A stretch of DNA of 64,000 nt, taken from positions 106,715,536 through 106,779,535 of the forward strand of contig CM043699.1 in NCBI GenBank assembly GCA_023935145.1, read 5' to 3'. Below are positions 46,485-57,842 of this stretch, in pieces. Each line of letters begins with the position of its first letter. Position 1 is the stretch's first letter. Both the position numbers and the translations under genes were made by a program. This DNA is from Bretschneidera sinensis. Lineage: Eukaryota > Streptophyta > Magnoliopsida > Brassicales > Akaniaceae. A model generated the notes under the pieces. It ran no database searches. It was not told the DNA's origin and saw nothing but the letters and a program-made list of their open reading frames with translations.

Positions 46485-46860
46485 ACAGAGCTGTCACCTA
46501 ACTTTCAACTTTGATTTAAAAAAAAAAACTCCACGTTTTTTTTGTAGTCTTCAGTAGCTTCCCCCACCTAACTCTCTCATTTTTTTTTAAAAAAAAAAAC
46601 AAAAGCCTCCACTAAAAGATAATGGTGGAAGCATGATTTCCATTACCCATTTTTTTAACAAAACTCTTTTTTTTTTCTTTTTTTTGTTCTTTTCATTTTT
46701 CTGGACCTAGATGTTTAATGTCTAGTTTTTTTTTTTACTATTCATTTTTTTTTGAATTATTTCATTCAATACTAATCTTTCGCATAAATATATATTTAAA
46801 TTTCATGACATATTTATCAAATTACTTCTTTACCCTAAATTTACGAATACGGGTATTACA
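44112..46860 (-). repeat. 5' LTR of element E (right)
   Basis: 2749 bp. It starts TGTAATGACC and ends GGGTATTACA, and is very similar to the left LTR. The microsatellite is pure (AT)n here (about 46427-46481), whereas the left LTR has (AC)n(TA)n. Confidence 0.9.
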
Positions 46861-46865
46861 TAACC

Positions 46866-47660
46866 GCACTCAGCTGTTTTATGTCGAACTTCGCGGAGAG
46901 GTGCCTCCCTTTTTTCAAAGCCATTAGAAAAGCGAAAGACTTTATCTGAACCGAAGACTGTCAGAAAGCATTCGAAGAGCTGAAAGAAGATTTGAGCTTA
47001 CCCCCACTTTTGATAAAGCCCGTCACCGGTGAAGAGCCTTTTTTTGTATCAATCGATTGGGCAGGATGTTGTGGCCTCCATCTTGATCCGAGAGGAAGCA
47101 GTCGTCTAGAGGCCCGTGTACTATGTGAACAAAATCCTTCATGATGTAGAAACATGGCATCTTTTGATAGAAAAGATGGCATACGCCCTCTTGATCACCG
47201 CACGGAAGCTCCGACCGTATTTTCAAGTGCACACCATCATCCTCCTAACGAACTAACCGTTGAGACAAGTGCTCTACAAGCTGGACGTCTTTGGGAGGAT
47301 GGTCAAGTGGTCTATAGAGTTTGGTGAGTTCGTCATCTGATATCATCCTTGGAAGGCCATCAAGGCTTAGGCTCTAGTAGACTTCATCGTAGAGACAACA
47401 CTCTAAGGGAGACCAGACCCAACCCCGAACCCTGAGGTGGCCGAGCAAGTTTCACAATGGACCCTTCATATCGATGGATCCTCCAACAGCATCGAAAATG
47501 GGGTTGGGCTTATCCTGTACAACACAGATGGTTTCACCATCAAGTACACCTTGAGGTTCGGCTTATCCTGTGCAGTACAGATGGTTTCACCATCAAGTAC
47601 GCCTTAATGCCGATTACCAAGGAAGAAACTTGGTTTGATTCGATCCTTTGATATTTACGT
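46866..47660 (+). pseudogene. F RNase H region
   Basis: Resumes after E with ALSCFMSNFAERCLPFFKA and DCQKAFEELKEDL, then LHIDGSSNSIENGVGLILY. A 53-bp tandem duplication (starting 47507 and 47560, GGCTTATCCTGT...ATCAAGTAC) breaks the frame. Confidence 0.75.
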
Positions 47661-47719
47661 AATGGCCACCTCCTTGAGCAGAAAAGCGAAGCTAGGAAAA
47701 TCATCTCCTGGGCATCATG

Positions 47720-48700
47720 ATATACGATCATAGATGGTTAGTTATATAAGAGAGGCCTCACGACACCTTACCTAAGGTGTTTGGGCTGTATCGAAGCCAA
47801 CTACGCCTTTCGGGAGGTTTACAAAAGAGTGTGCGAGAATCACCTGAGAGGCCGAGGCCTAACCTTTAAAGTACTCCGATAAGGGTACTATTGGCCTAAA
47901 ATGCAAAAGGATGCCATGGAATTGGTTATGAAGTGCTAGAGCTGTCAGTAGTACTCTCAGGTACCCCACCGATTAGCGAACCCTCTTACTTCGATCGTAA
48001 GCTCACTTCTCTTTGTTATGTGGGGAATGGAACTCCTCGGTCCCTTCACCGAGGAGCCTGACCAATGGAAACATCTCATCGGACAATAGATTACTTCACC
48101 AAGGAGTAATTCCTTCATATAGATTACTTCATACTGGCCAGTATAACTGATCACCAGGCTCGAAGTTTCGTCTAGAAGTCCATAGTATGCCGTTTTGGAG
48201 TGCTCCGAGTTCTGGTCAATAACAACGGCAAAAAGTTTGACAGTACTCAATTCAAGATGTTCTGCGAAGAACTGCGCATTGAGCACTGATTCTCCTCCAT
48301 CGGGTACCCATAGGCTAACAAGTAGGTCGAAGTAACTAACAGGATGCTTTTGCAAGGCATCAAGAGAAGGTTAGATGGAGTAGAAAAGTAATGGACCAAC
48401 CACCTTCCAAACGTACTTTGGGCATATCAAACCACCACCCGAACACCCACGGGAGAAACCTCATTCTTTATGGCTTACTGCTCCGAAGCAGTCATTCCTT
48501 TAGAGATCGGGGTGTACTCGCTACGAGTACAAAACTTCGAACAAAGCAATAACGAAGAAGCCCTATAGGTGAACATCGATCTTATCGATGAGCCTCAGGA
48601 CGAAGTACAGATTCGATTGGCCGTCTATCAACAGAGGACCGCCAGATATTACAATAGTGAAGTGTCTCGTCCACGAGAAATAGGAAAGCTCATCCTAAAT
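47720..48700 (+). pseudogene. F integrase
   Basis: The zinc-binding part and catalytic core can be followed at DNA level against element B, for example CYSCQ...YSQVPHR near 47935-47970 and NGKKFD near 48225. Stops and small duplications (ACTTCACCAAGGAGTAATTC region, 48090-48130) are frequent. Confidence 0.7.
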
Positions 48701-49034
48701 TGGGAAGGCTCATATCACATCAGAAGTGTATATCATACATAGCACTTTTGAACTCGAGGAGCTAGGTGATAAATTGTTCCCCACACTTCGAATTCTGATA
48801 ACCTTTATAAGTTCTACCAGTAATATTTACCCCAAGTATAGCTTACGAAACGGCTCGGTCATTAACACGATTGTAATATCAAATCCCAAGTGCAGTTGTA
48901 GCAGAAAAACAGCAAGCGAAAAAAGAAAACTTGGAATTTCATTAAACATTAAGTTAAATTTACACAAAGGCGCTATCGGCCTTGAATTACAAAAATAAAA
49001 AGAAAAAAACTGAAAAGAAAGATAAAGTCCTTAG
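48701..49034. other. F sequence after integrase
   Basis: No coding signal on either strand. It probably contains the plus-strand pol 3' end and the antisense ORF 3' UTR. The frame at 48726-48998 has no recognisable features. Confidence 0.5.
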
Positions 49035-50345
49035 GGGGTAGCCTCTCCTTCAGACGTAGCCCTGACCTCACCCTTTGGTAGAATGACCGCCTCCTCCTCG
49101 TCATCCCCATCGGTCACAGCTAACTCCTCCTCTGTAGAGCTAATCAAGTCCAATGCCATGAAGCCAGCCTCTGGATAGAAGGCCTCAACCTTTTTCTTGG
49201 CCTTCGAAAAGCCTTCGAAGTATTGCTGATCGACCTCTTTCTGAACGGCCTCTCAATAGGAGGCCGAATCCTTAAAGACGGTTAAAACCTCCTCCACAGT
49301 GTTCTCAATAGCCTCCCAATAGGATGTTGAATCCTTAAAGGTAGCTAGGGCATCCTCTACAGCCTTTTAGGTAGTCTCCTCGACCTAGTCTCTCAGCTGC
49401 TGCTCTGAGGATACCACTACGTGCCTCTCTAAGTGAAGGACGTCTTTATCTCGTATGGCCTCAATCTTGGCCCAATTGGCCATTTCTAGGGATGTCTGTA
49501 GTTAGCGAATAAGGTCACCGCTCTTATCCAACTTCTGTTGAGATCTGGCCAACTTTTAGACCGTGTTTAAGCATTAGTGCGAAAGCACCGCAAGCAGCAT
49601 GCCTGACTAAAACGAAGAAAAAGTCATTACTTGGGAGGTCAAGGCCTCGATAGCTGAGTAGAGCCCTTTGATCGGCCTTCTTAAAAGCTCGATCAGGTCA
49701 TGAGGTGAGACCCCCATGATGAGGTGCTCCCAAGCTACCCGGGGATGGATGAAAATGGAATCATTGATCTTCAAGCCCTAGTTAGGCATGTAGACCACGG
49801 ACCCTAAAGAAGCACTCTGGAACGAAGACAGAGCTTATATCAACTCCAGCTGAGGTACAGCAGAGACAACCCTCAGCTTGGTAGGGCTGTCCACATCAAC
49901 AGGAACATGAGAGGGGGCCCGTGGCCTCTTTCTAGTGCCTTGGGCTTGTGCAGACTGTTTCCCTGCCTAGGTAACCATCTTATTCTCTAGGGTAATCCTC
50001 CTGGCCCACTCCCTAGTCCTCACGGTAGCCTCTATCTTTGTCCAAGAATGGAAAGAAAAATGTATAAGTATACAGTGAACGTATGAGAAAGTAAAGTAAA
50101 ACATAAAAAGTATATAAGCAGAAAAAGGGGGCATAAACACAAAGATTATCGTTCTCTATGGTTTCCTTTAGGCATCGAGGGCAGAGGTCGTGCCTCGCCA
50201 ACTCTTCATTATCGTATAAAACATCCACATCTAGAGGTGCAATCACCATAGAGTTCAACATCTCCTGCTCGCAGAACAAGAGGTGCGAGTTCTTGCACTT
50301 GCCAGTGCGATCCAAACTCCAGGAGAACAGGACTTCAAAACTCAT
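49035..50345 (-). pseudogene. Antisense ORF between pol and 3' LTR of element F
   Basis: From ATG 50345 the minus strand reads MSFEVLFSWSLDRTGKCKNS, LLFCEQEMLNSMVIAPLDVD then a low-complexity stretch that could be an intron. It resumes IEATVRTREWARRITLENKM, KRPRAPSHVPVDVDSP, SIFIHPRVAWEHLI. A long Glu/Lys-rich part follows with GFSKAKKKVEAFYPEAGFM and TEEELAVTDGDDEEEAV, ending at about 49035. Antisense ORFs in this position are known in Tat-type gypsy elements, and their function is unknown. Stops are present, so this copy is probably dead. Confidence 0.65.
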
Positions 50346-50500
50346 TTCACTCTGGACGAAGAATGACCTCTAAACAAACTCTGAAAACTCTCTAACTTGT
50401 ATAGACTCTGAGCACTCTCAAACTTTTGACCGAGTCTGAAGGCTATCAAAATATTTCTCTGATTGCAAATGAGATGTGAAAATAAATAAGAAGGAACAAC

Positions 50501-50511
50501 TTTTATATAGG
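50501..50511 (-). promoter_or_regulatory. TATA box for the antisense ORF
   Basis: The minus strand has CCTATATAAAA about 155 bases before the antisense ATG at 50345, with a purine/pyrimidine leader free of ATG in between. Placement is as expected for a plant core promoter. No expression evidence is available. Confidence 0.5.
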
Positions 50512-51092
50512 AGTAGAAGCGTAGAAAACGAGGAGAATTAACTCCGCTATAGTTAGGAAGACATGATGCTTGAGATAACCGAGGTAACATTTATGTTTTT
50601 CAAAGGCCTTCTCAGTCGCAATGACGCTATGTTTTACCTGTTCAAGGTGTCGTTTCATTCACCAAGACTCATTCAATGGTGAAAGAGTGGCCTTTGGCAT
50701 AACCAAGGCACCGTTTCGCTCCCCAAAAGAACAGATCAATGATGAGCATTGCCATTGTCATGCAGGACAGCTGCTCACACTAAATGACCTTGTATTCCAC
50801 GTGTAAGAAGTAGCTTAAATGCTCTTGCATTAAAAACCCTCACAGAAGACTTTAGACATGATCCAAAGATTTTTCTCCTTAGGCCTAAAGATCAAAAAGC
50901 CTAAAACCAAAGATTTTTCTTTTTGGGCCTAAGGGTCAAAAAGAATAATCTAAAGCCCAAAACCAAAGAAAAAAGCCCAAGAGTCCACTAAGAATGCAAT
51001 AAAGGGAAGAAGCCGAAAAGTCCACTAAAGACTCCAAGAGAAGAAGCCTAAAAAAATCCACTAAGGACTCCGAAAGCAGAACGCCCAGATCA

Positions 51093-51580
51093 AACAGTGA
51101 GTCTCCAAGGCCGAGCATATTGACTACTGCACATATGCTCGAACCAACGTCTCCAAGGTCGAGCATATTGACTACTGCTCATATGCTAGGACTAATGTCT
51201 CAAAAGCCGAGCATATTGACTGTTGTTCATATTCTTGGACCAATGTCTCTATGGCTGAGCATGTTGGCTACTGCTTATATACTTGGACCAATGTCTCTAA
51301 GACCGAGCATATTGACTGCTGCTCATATGCTCGGACCAACGTCTCCGAGGTTGAGCATGTTGACTACTGCTCATATGCTCGAACCAACGTCTCTAAGGCT
51401 AAGTATATTGAGTGCTGCTCATATGCTCGGGCCAACGTCTTAAAGGCCAAGCATATTGACTGTTGCTCATATGCTTAGACCAACATCTCCAAGGCTAAGC
51501 ATATTGACTGTTTTTCATATGCTCGGACCAACACCTCCAAGACTCCGAGCATATTAACTGATTCTCAAATGCTCGGACCA
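51093..51580 (+). repeat. 48-bp hairpin minisatellite, ten units
   Basis: GAGCATAT starts near 51113, 51161, 51209, 51257, 51305, 51353, 51401, 51449, 51497 and 51547. The period is exactly 48 until the last step. Each good unit contains GAGCATAT, a 12-base loop, then ATATGCTC, a perfect 8-bp inverted repeat. It lies between the antisense ORF and the 3' LTR of F, and element G inserted at its right edge. Confidence 0.95.
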
Positions 51581-51584
51581 TTGT

Positions 51585-52916
51585 TGATAAGTACTTAAAT
51601 ATTCATATTTAAGCCCCTTAATTTACATGTGTTAAGCTCTTTGTCTATACATTTTAGTCTGTTTTACTTCATTTTGTGTGTTTCACATGTTTTTATAGGT
51701 CTTGGTGAAAAAGAAAGCAATTTTGGCACTTAAGGGAAGAAGCTTGGAAATCCTGGAATAGCTTCTAGTCAAAGTGCGATCGATCGCACTACTGCATGAG
51801 ATCGAGCGCACATGTGATCGTTTGCACACATGAAGGATCGAGTGCAACAATACGATCGAGCGCGCGCAAGACACATGCGATCGAGTGCACATGTACCAGG
51901 GTGAACAGTAAACTGCAGAACCCTATATTGGAAATAACCCTATTTTGGAAATAAAGGAGTTTTGTGTTTTAGGAAAGTTTAGGAACTCATGAGCCTTTTA
52001 GGACTACTCAAGCCCTATAAATACACCTATAAAGCACACACAAATCATGACTTCTTTTATCCCTTCTTTTATCTTTTGCTTTAGCTTGGAGAAAGAGACT
52101 GTGGAGAGGAATTGACGACTCTTCTCTCGGGTTTCTTCTTTCTTTTTTATTTTATTATGTGTAATTAAATTCTTAGTAGGGCTTGGTTGAAGCCCTAATT
52201 ATGTTTATTCAATAATTCAATATTGGCACCTTTGCGATATTTATGTTATGTTGCTTAACTTGATTAATACCTGCTTTTATTTAAATTCCTCATATGTATA
52301 TGTCTGATCAATATGTGCATGTGGTATGGACTTGTTAGTTAGATCAATTTGGATGACCGAGTCCTGGGTCTGACATTGGCAACAAAAGATATCCACAATG
52401 GATTCTTGGGTTAATCAAAATGGGAAACCGGGAGTAGATACCATGCCCTAGGTCCCGTGTGGTTGTCGATTTCCACAGATCCTATGCTCTCTTAAGGAAC
52501 AACTCAGCATACACCATGTTGAATCCCTTGAGAGAGAAAAGAGTTAGAGTAGATACCATGCCTAACTCGTTACTTAGGGAGATCAATAGCTTAAGGAGTA
52601 GATACCATGCCCTTAAGTTGACAAACATTAGGTATTCATGACATGAGTAAAGCATTGACATACTGTTTTGTTGTGGTAACATAATTAGTGGTGGATATCA
52701 AGTCCCTACGCCTTTATCTTTATTAAATTCCAACTCAATATTTATTTCTCTTATTTTTATTTTATTATTTCGAAACTAATTCTAAAACGGAATTCACCAA
52801 TCCCTATGGAGATGATCTTGCTTTCGCACACTATACTACTAAGTTGACCTTGTGCACTTGCAAGTAAAACTAGTCCGATTATCTACTCTTTAATTTAGGT
52901 ATATAATCGCGCAACA
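51585..52916 (+). repeat. 5' LTR of element G
   Basis: 1332 bp, TGATAAGTAC...CGCGCAACA. It contains a cluster of CGATCGAGCGC-type motifs (51773-51895). The frames at 52459-52641 and 52482-52682 are repeated in the other LTR and are not genes. Confidence 0.9.
51773..51895. repeat. GCGATCGAGCGCA motif cluster in the G LTR
   Basis: Variants of TGCGATCGAGCGCACA and its complement recur about six times. The same cluster is at 55905-56065 in the 3' LTR (with one additional 34-bp unit) and in the internal leader at 53093-53172. Confidence 0.8.
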
Positions 52917-53252
52917 AGTTTTTAGCACAGTTGCCAGGGATTGTGCTAAATTTCTTTTTCGAATTATTTTCGTTAATTTTTATTTTATTTTATTCTGTTC
53001 TGTTTTATTTCTAGTTTTATCAAAAATCAAATTTATTCGTTTTTTTCGTTTTCTTTTGTTTAGGTATACAGCAGAGGAGTTTCTGTCCTCATTACGATCG
53101 ATCGCAGTGCTTTGTGCGATCGAGCGCACATCTGCGATCGAGTACAGTTCAATGTACGCTCGAGCGCAAAAGCTCCAGAAAGTACCCGAGCAGCAGTACT
53201 GAAACTGCTGACCTGAAGCTTTTCAACTAATTCATTTGAGGGAGAAGCACCA

Positions 53253-54350
53253 ATGGCGGAAGCTCGATATGCTTGTCTAGATGCTTTGGAGAGGAAGCTA
53301 GATATGAGGCTAGATATGATTGTAAAAGCCATGTCTACTCAAAACATCTCTCATCGACCACAAGCTACACAAGGCCAGGTATGTGCTATATGTTCTCGTT
53401 TTGATCACACTTCTGAAACTTGCCATTTATATTTATCTACAGATCAAGAGTAAGCAGACTATGTGGAACAGAAAAACTATAATATATATGCACCTACCTA
53501 CAATCTCGGATGGTAGCACCACCCCAACTTCTCATGGAGCAACAATCGAAACACCTTGAACCTTCAAGGGCAACAAAGGAACTTCCATGAAGCAGCCCAA
53601 CCAATTCCAGAACCCAAGAAGGATGATCTAGAAGATCTTGTAAAGCAATTAACCACTCAACAACAGCAACTAATGACAACATTGATGACTTCATTAGATC
53701 ATAAAAAACAAACCACTCAAAAGCTAGAAGAACAAATGGGGAAATTGGCTAAGGAGCTACGTGAAAGAAAGTTAGGTGAACTTCCAGTCCAACCACTACC
53801 TACTCTAAGAGGACATCAACAACTAAATGCCGTAAATGGTAAGATCATCAGAGCTGATGAGCCTGCACAAGCATCCATACCCAAGGTAAGTGAGATGGAG
53901 AAGGTAAATGGTGAAAAGATTGAAATTAAAAGATATAATGCATTAAAATTACCCCCAGATAATATAAAATATTTTAATGTATGCATGATGCAAAGTGTTA
54001 TTGAGGAAGCTTTTCAAGTCCATCACATTGATCCAGTCGAAACCGCTCTTACTTATAGTGTCCCAAGATCGGATATTGAGCCCAAATGCAAGGATGTTAC
54101 TGATGACATCATTGATACTATGCACCTCCTTGAGGCCTATCTAAAGTATCTAAGTAAGTACATCGATCCATTTGACCCTCATGTGCCTAATAATACTATT
54201 TTCTTCATTTTTATCATCCAGGCACCAAATTTGGAGTTCAAGCAGTTGCCAGAGCACTTACCTTATGCTTATATGGGAGATAATAAGACACTCCTATGTG
54301 AATTGCTGCCGCTCTTACTTTTGGGAAAAAATAAGGCTTGGTCCGGCTGA
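53253..54350 (+). pseudogene. G gag C-terminus and pre-RT region
   Basis: A zinc knuckle CAICSRFDHTSETC (about 53380-53421) is followed by a stop at 53451-53453, then NYNIYAPTYNLGW, a stop, and HHPNFSWSNN, typical of Athila gag. The long open part (53556-54350) holds a Gln-rich coiled segment (about 53620-53760) and ends APNLEFKQLPEHLPYAY, which in full Athila elements lies just before RT. It then stops at about 54350 and noncoding DNA follows. The capsid N-terminus is absent. Confidence 0.75.
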
Positions 54351-54983
54351 AGACGTTAAACTTAGCGCTAATGGGAGGCACCCCAGACTTATCCTTTTCA
54401 TTTTAGTATTTTTTTTATTTACATGTATATTTACATATCTAGTATTTATATATCTTGTTTTCCGGAACAACATTTATTTTTCTTTGTCCGGTACTTAGTG
54501 CGTGCATCTAGTTCAAGTTTAGGGGCATATTACAAGCAAAGCAAGCAACCTAGTTCTCCATCTCCCAGGTCAGATCTTTCTATGCCACACACATTGGGGA
54601 CAATGCGTATTTTAAGTTTGGGGGTAGTGGGAGATACTAGATACTATCACACACGCACTTGAAACACATGCACACACTAAGTCCCAGTTTTTTTAAGGAA
54701 AATAAATGCATGTTCCTTTGGTAAACAAAAATTTTGGTTGATTTAAAAATTTGATAACACTTCATTAGTAAGCTTAAAAGCTAGAACACATAGTCTTGTT
54801 TTAGGAATTTTACAAAGTTTAGTTACCTACCTCAAGGCACCTAAGAATTCACGAGTTTGATTAAAAATGGCACGAGCACATTTAGCACGCATTTGTGTGA
54901 GGTATGACATATAATTCTTTGTATATGTTTCCATTACCTAAACTGTAGTCGGATAACTTGTTGAAAGGAACCTTTTGGCATAG

Positions 54984-55051
<68 letters not shown>

Positions 55052-55719
55052 ATCATGCGAAAAGAAAATCAAAAAGCTTCCAAAAATCAACTTTCCACTG
55101 AGTAACTAGGCATCTTGCCTCAGTAAACATTGAGTGTTCACGCAAAAGGTGGGAGTTTCATTAAGAAGCATTAAAAACCTGTTAAAGTTCCGTAGCCTTT
55201 TTGACTCGAGCTAGTAAGTCCTTAGGGGTGTCTTTACACCTAATGCCCTAAAACCATATGGTTTGGGAGATATTGGCCAAACACTCGTTACAAGGGTCAA
55301 ATAGAAAGCTAGATGGAACTCAACATGGCAAAGATCGCATGATAAAAGGAAAAGAAAAAAAGAGCAAGTATTATGTCATTTTGTTCTCTTTGATAAGAAA
55401 TTTGATAAAAGTTTGGGCATCGAAACACTATCCACTAAAATTATGTGAAAACCCCATCTTATATGTGCTAATTCATCACACACAAATCAAACTTGCGATG
55501 CCTTAAGCCAGCCTTAGGTAAGTAACATAAAGCTTTTGAAAGTCCTTTGGCAATCCAAAAATGTGTTTTTATTATAAGCTTACTCATGAACGGTTATCAT
55601 GGTTTTATGCACAACCCAAATCTTTGAGTATCATAGAAATGAATTTATCTTTAATTTTGTTCTTCATTTAGTTTTTAGTTTTGTATTGCTAAGGGACTAG
55701 CAATATGTAAGTTTGGGGG
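54351..55719 (+). other. G 3' internal noncoding region
   Basis: Contains a (TA)n tract at about 54986-55049, the block conserved with element A (55087-55310) and the purine tract AAGTTTGGGGG (55709-55719). Short frames here are not supported as genes. Confidence 0.7.
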
Positions 55720-57085
55720 TTATAAGTGCTTAAATATTCAGATTTAAGCCCCTTAATTTACATGTGTTAAGCTCTTTGTCTATATGTTTTAGTCTATTTT
55801 ACTTCATTTTGTGTGTTTCACATGTTTTTATAGGTCTTGGAGAAAAAGGAAGCAGTTTTGGCACTTAAGAGATGAAGCCTGGAAATCCTGAAGCAGCTTC
55901 TGGTCAAAGTGCGATTGATCGCACTACTGCATGCGATCGAGCGCACATGCGATCGTTCGCACACATGAAGGATCGAGCGCAGCAATGCGATCGTTCGCAC
56001 ACATAAAGGATCGAGCGCAGCAATGCGATCGAGCGCAATACGCATGCGATCGAGCGTATATGTACGGGGGTGAACAATAAATTGCAGAACCCTATTTTGG
56101 AAATAACTCTATTTTGGAAATAAAGGAGTTTTGTGTTTTAGGAAAGTTTAGAAACTCATGAGCCTTTTAGGACTACTCAAGCCCTATAAATACACCTGTA
56201 AAGCACACACAAATCATGACTTCTTTTATCCCTTCTTTTATCTTTTGCTTTAGCTTCGAGAAGGAGATTGTGGAGAGGAATTGACGACTCTTCTCTCGGG
56301 TTTCTTCTTTTATTTTTATTTTATTATGTGTAATTAAATTCTTAGTAGGGCTTGGTTGAAGCCCTAATTATGTTTATTCAATAATTCAGTATTGGTACCT
56401 TTGCGACATTTATGTTATGTTGCTTAACTTGATTAATACCTGCTTTTATTTAAATTCCTCATATGTATATGTCTGATCAATATGTGCATGTGGTACGGAC
56501 TTGTTAGTTAGATCAGTTTGGATGACCGAGTCCTGGGTCTGACATTAGTAATAAAAGATATCCACACCAGATTCTTTGGTTAATCAACATGGAAAACTAG
56601 GAGTAGATACCATACCCTAGGTCCCGTGTGGTTGTCGATTTCCACAGATCCTATGCTCTCTTAAGGAACAACTCAGCATACACCATGTTGAATCCCTTGA
56701 GAGAGAAAAGAGTTAGAGTAGATACCATGCCTAACTCGTTGTTTAGGGAGATCAATAGCTTAAGGAGTAGACACCATGCCCTTAGGTTGACAAACATTAG
56801 GTATTCATGACATGAGTAAAGCATTGGCATACTGTTTTGTTGTGGTAGCATAATTAATGGTGGATATCAAGTCCCTACGCCTTTATCTTTATTAAATTCC
56901 AACTCAATATTTATTTATCTTGTTTTTATTTTATTATTTCGAAACTAATTCTAAAACGGAATTCACCAATCCCTATGGAGATGATCTTGCTTTCGCACAC
57001 TATACTACTAAGTTGACTTTGTGCACTTGCAAGTAAAACTAGTCCGATTATCTACTCATTAATTTAGGTATATAATCGCGCAACA
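55720..57085 (+). repeat. 3' LTR of element G
   Basis: 1366 bp. The first two bases are TT where the 5' LTR has TG. It is 34 bp longer through one added GATCGTTCGCACACAT-type unit. Otherwise it is very close to the 5' LTR. Confidence 0.88.
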
Positions 57086-57090
57086 ATTGT

Positions 57091-57158
57091 TTTCGAGGCT
57101 GAAGTCCCATCATACTTCCTTAGAGCACATAAATGTACTTAAGGAAGTGGAGGGCTTT
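57091..57158 (+). other. F internal 3' end and purine tract
   Basis: F sequence resumes after G with TTTTCGAGGCTGAAG and ends AAGGAAGTGGAGGGC just before the LTR, the expected polypurine primer for plus-strand synthesis. Confidence 0.7.
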
Positions 57159-57813
57159 TGATACGACCAATAATTCACCCTCCAATAGCCTGATGACACA
57201 TGGACTGCTCCCCTCCAATAGCCTAATGACATGTGGACTACTCCCCTACAATAGCCTAATGACACGTGGACGACTCCCCTCCAGTAGCCTGATGACACTT
57301 GGATGGCTCCCCTCCAATAGCCTGATAACACGTGGACAACTCATTTCCAATAGCCGGATGACACATGGATGATTCTTCCCTAATAACCTAACGACACATG
57401 GACAAGAAGTTGGTGACATTGTCGTCACTCACAAGCTCCCCTGCACAGAATTGTAAGTGTGATTACAGGGAATGGGCCATCTCAGGACACATGACTAGAT
57501 CCCCCGCCGGAAGAACGAGATCTCCGAGATTGCCCCATGCCCAGCACGTGGCCAACCTCGCCTTTGAGTCTTATAAAAGGCCCAAGGTATGTGAATCCAA
57601 ACCATCTTCAGTTTTTTACAAACTCATTACTAAAGCACTGATCATAATTCTCCCCATTTCCTCAAGACCTTGTACTGACAAGAGTGTCGGAGTGTCCCAG
57701 GAGGCATCCCCATTTTTTTCTTCCTCCGGTGACCCTCTAGTTCACCCATACTTCTTTGTGCAGACCGTTGATGTACTGAGCTCCAGCTCATCTGCAGATT
57801 TTAAGCATCAACA
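57159..57813 (+). repeat. 3' LTR of element F
   Basis: 655 bp, TGATACGACC...GCATCAACA, with about seven minisatellite units against about nine in the 5' LTR. G-box and TATA box are present. Confidence 0.9.
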
Positions 57814-57842
57814 AGGTAGATTTTAGAGGTAAAATCCCAACA

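Larger units (their letters stand above)
37018..46860 (-). mobile_element. Element E: chromovirus-type Ty3/gypsy retrotransposon, minus strand
   Basis: Flanked by a perfect TAACC duplication (37013-37017 and 46861-46865), with LTRs of about 2.8 kb. The Met-type primer site (GCTCTGATACCA on the plus strand, 44096-44107) abuts the right LTR, so transcription runs leftward. Internal frames are shattered. It sits between RT and RNase H of element F. TGTAACGACCC-type LTR ends and RT motifs suggest a Tekay/Del-like clade (inference). Confidence 0.9.
51585..57085 (+). mobile_element. Element G: pol-less Athila-like LTR retrotransposon
   Basis: Large LTRs (51585-52916 and 55720-57085) and target duplication ATTGT (51580-51584 and 57086-57090). 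A primer site resembles the complement of the tRNA-Asp end (52923-52940, 14 of 18 bases). The internal part encodes the end of gag and the stretch before RT, then jumps to 3' noncoding DNA. No protease core, RT, RNase H or integrase is present, so it needs enzymes from elsewhere. Confidence 0.9.
32389..57813 (+). mobile_element. Element F: Tat-like Ty3/gypsy retrotransposon containing elements E and G
   Basis: LTRs at 32389-33099 and 57159-57813 (TGATACG...GCATCAACA), primer site TGGCGCCGTCTGTGG at 33103, and target duplication AGGTG/AGGTA (32384-32388 and 57814-57818). Internal order is gag, protease, RT, [E], RNase H, integrase, an antisense ORF, a hairpin minisatellite, [G], a purine tract and the LTR. 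An additional LTR-plus-leader copy lies in gag. All coding parts carry stops or frameshifts. Confidence 0.85.
28497..57842 (+). mobile_element. Element C: small non-autonomous LTR element, expanded by nested insertions
   Basis: LTRs start TGTTAGGATTTTGGC (28497 and 31827) and end AAATCCCAACA (31131 and 57842). A Met-type primer site TGGTATCAGAGC follows at 31134. The internal part is only about 695 bp (31132-31826). Its LTRs are split: D sits in the left LTR, and F in the last 24 bp of the right LTR. With insertions removed the element is about 1.9 kb. The outer flanks TTCCG and AGTAG do not match as a target duplication. Confidence 0.8.

Noticed and set aside
51120..51478. Repeat protein with 16-residue units (MLGPMSLRPSILTAAH-like)
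   Set aside because: Translation of the 48-bp DNA minisatellite in two frames at once. There is no start context or flanking coding sequence.
51093..51580. CRISPR-like array
   Set aside because: Units are contiguous, with no unique spacers and diverged repeats, in a plant retrotransposon. It is a minisatellite.
52459..52682. Short frames present in identical form at 56628-56851
   Set aside because: They lie in the two LTRs of element G and change with LTR divergence. No coding support.
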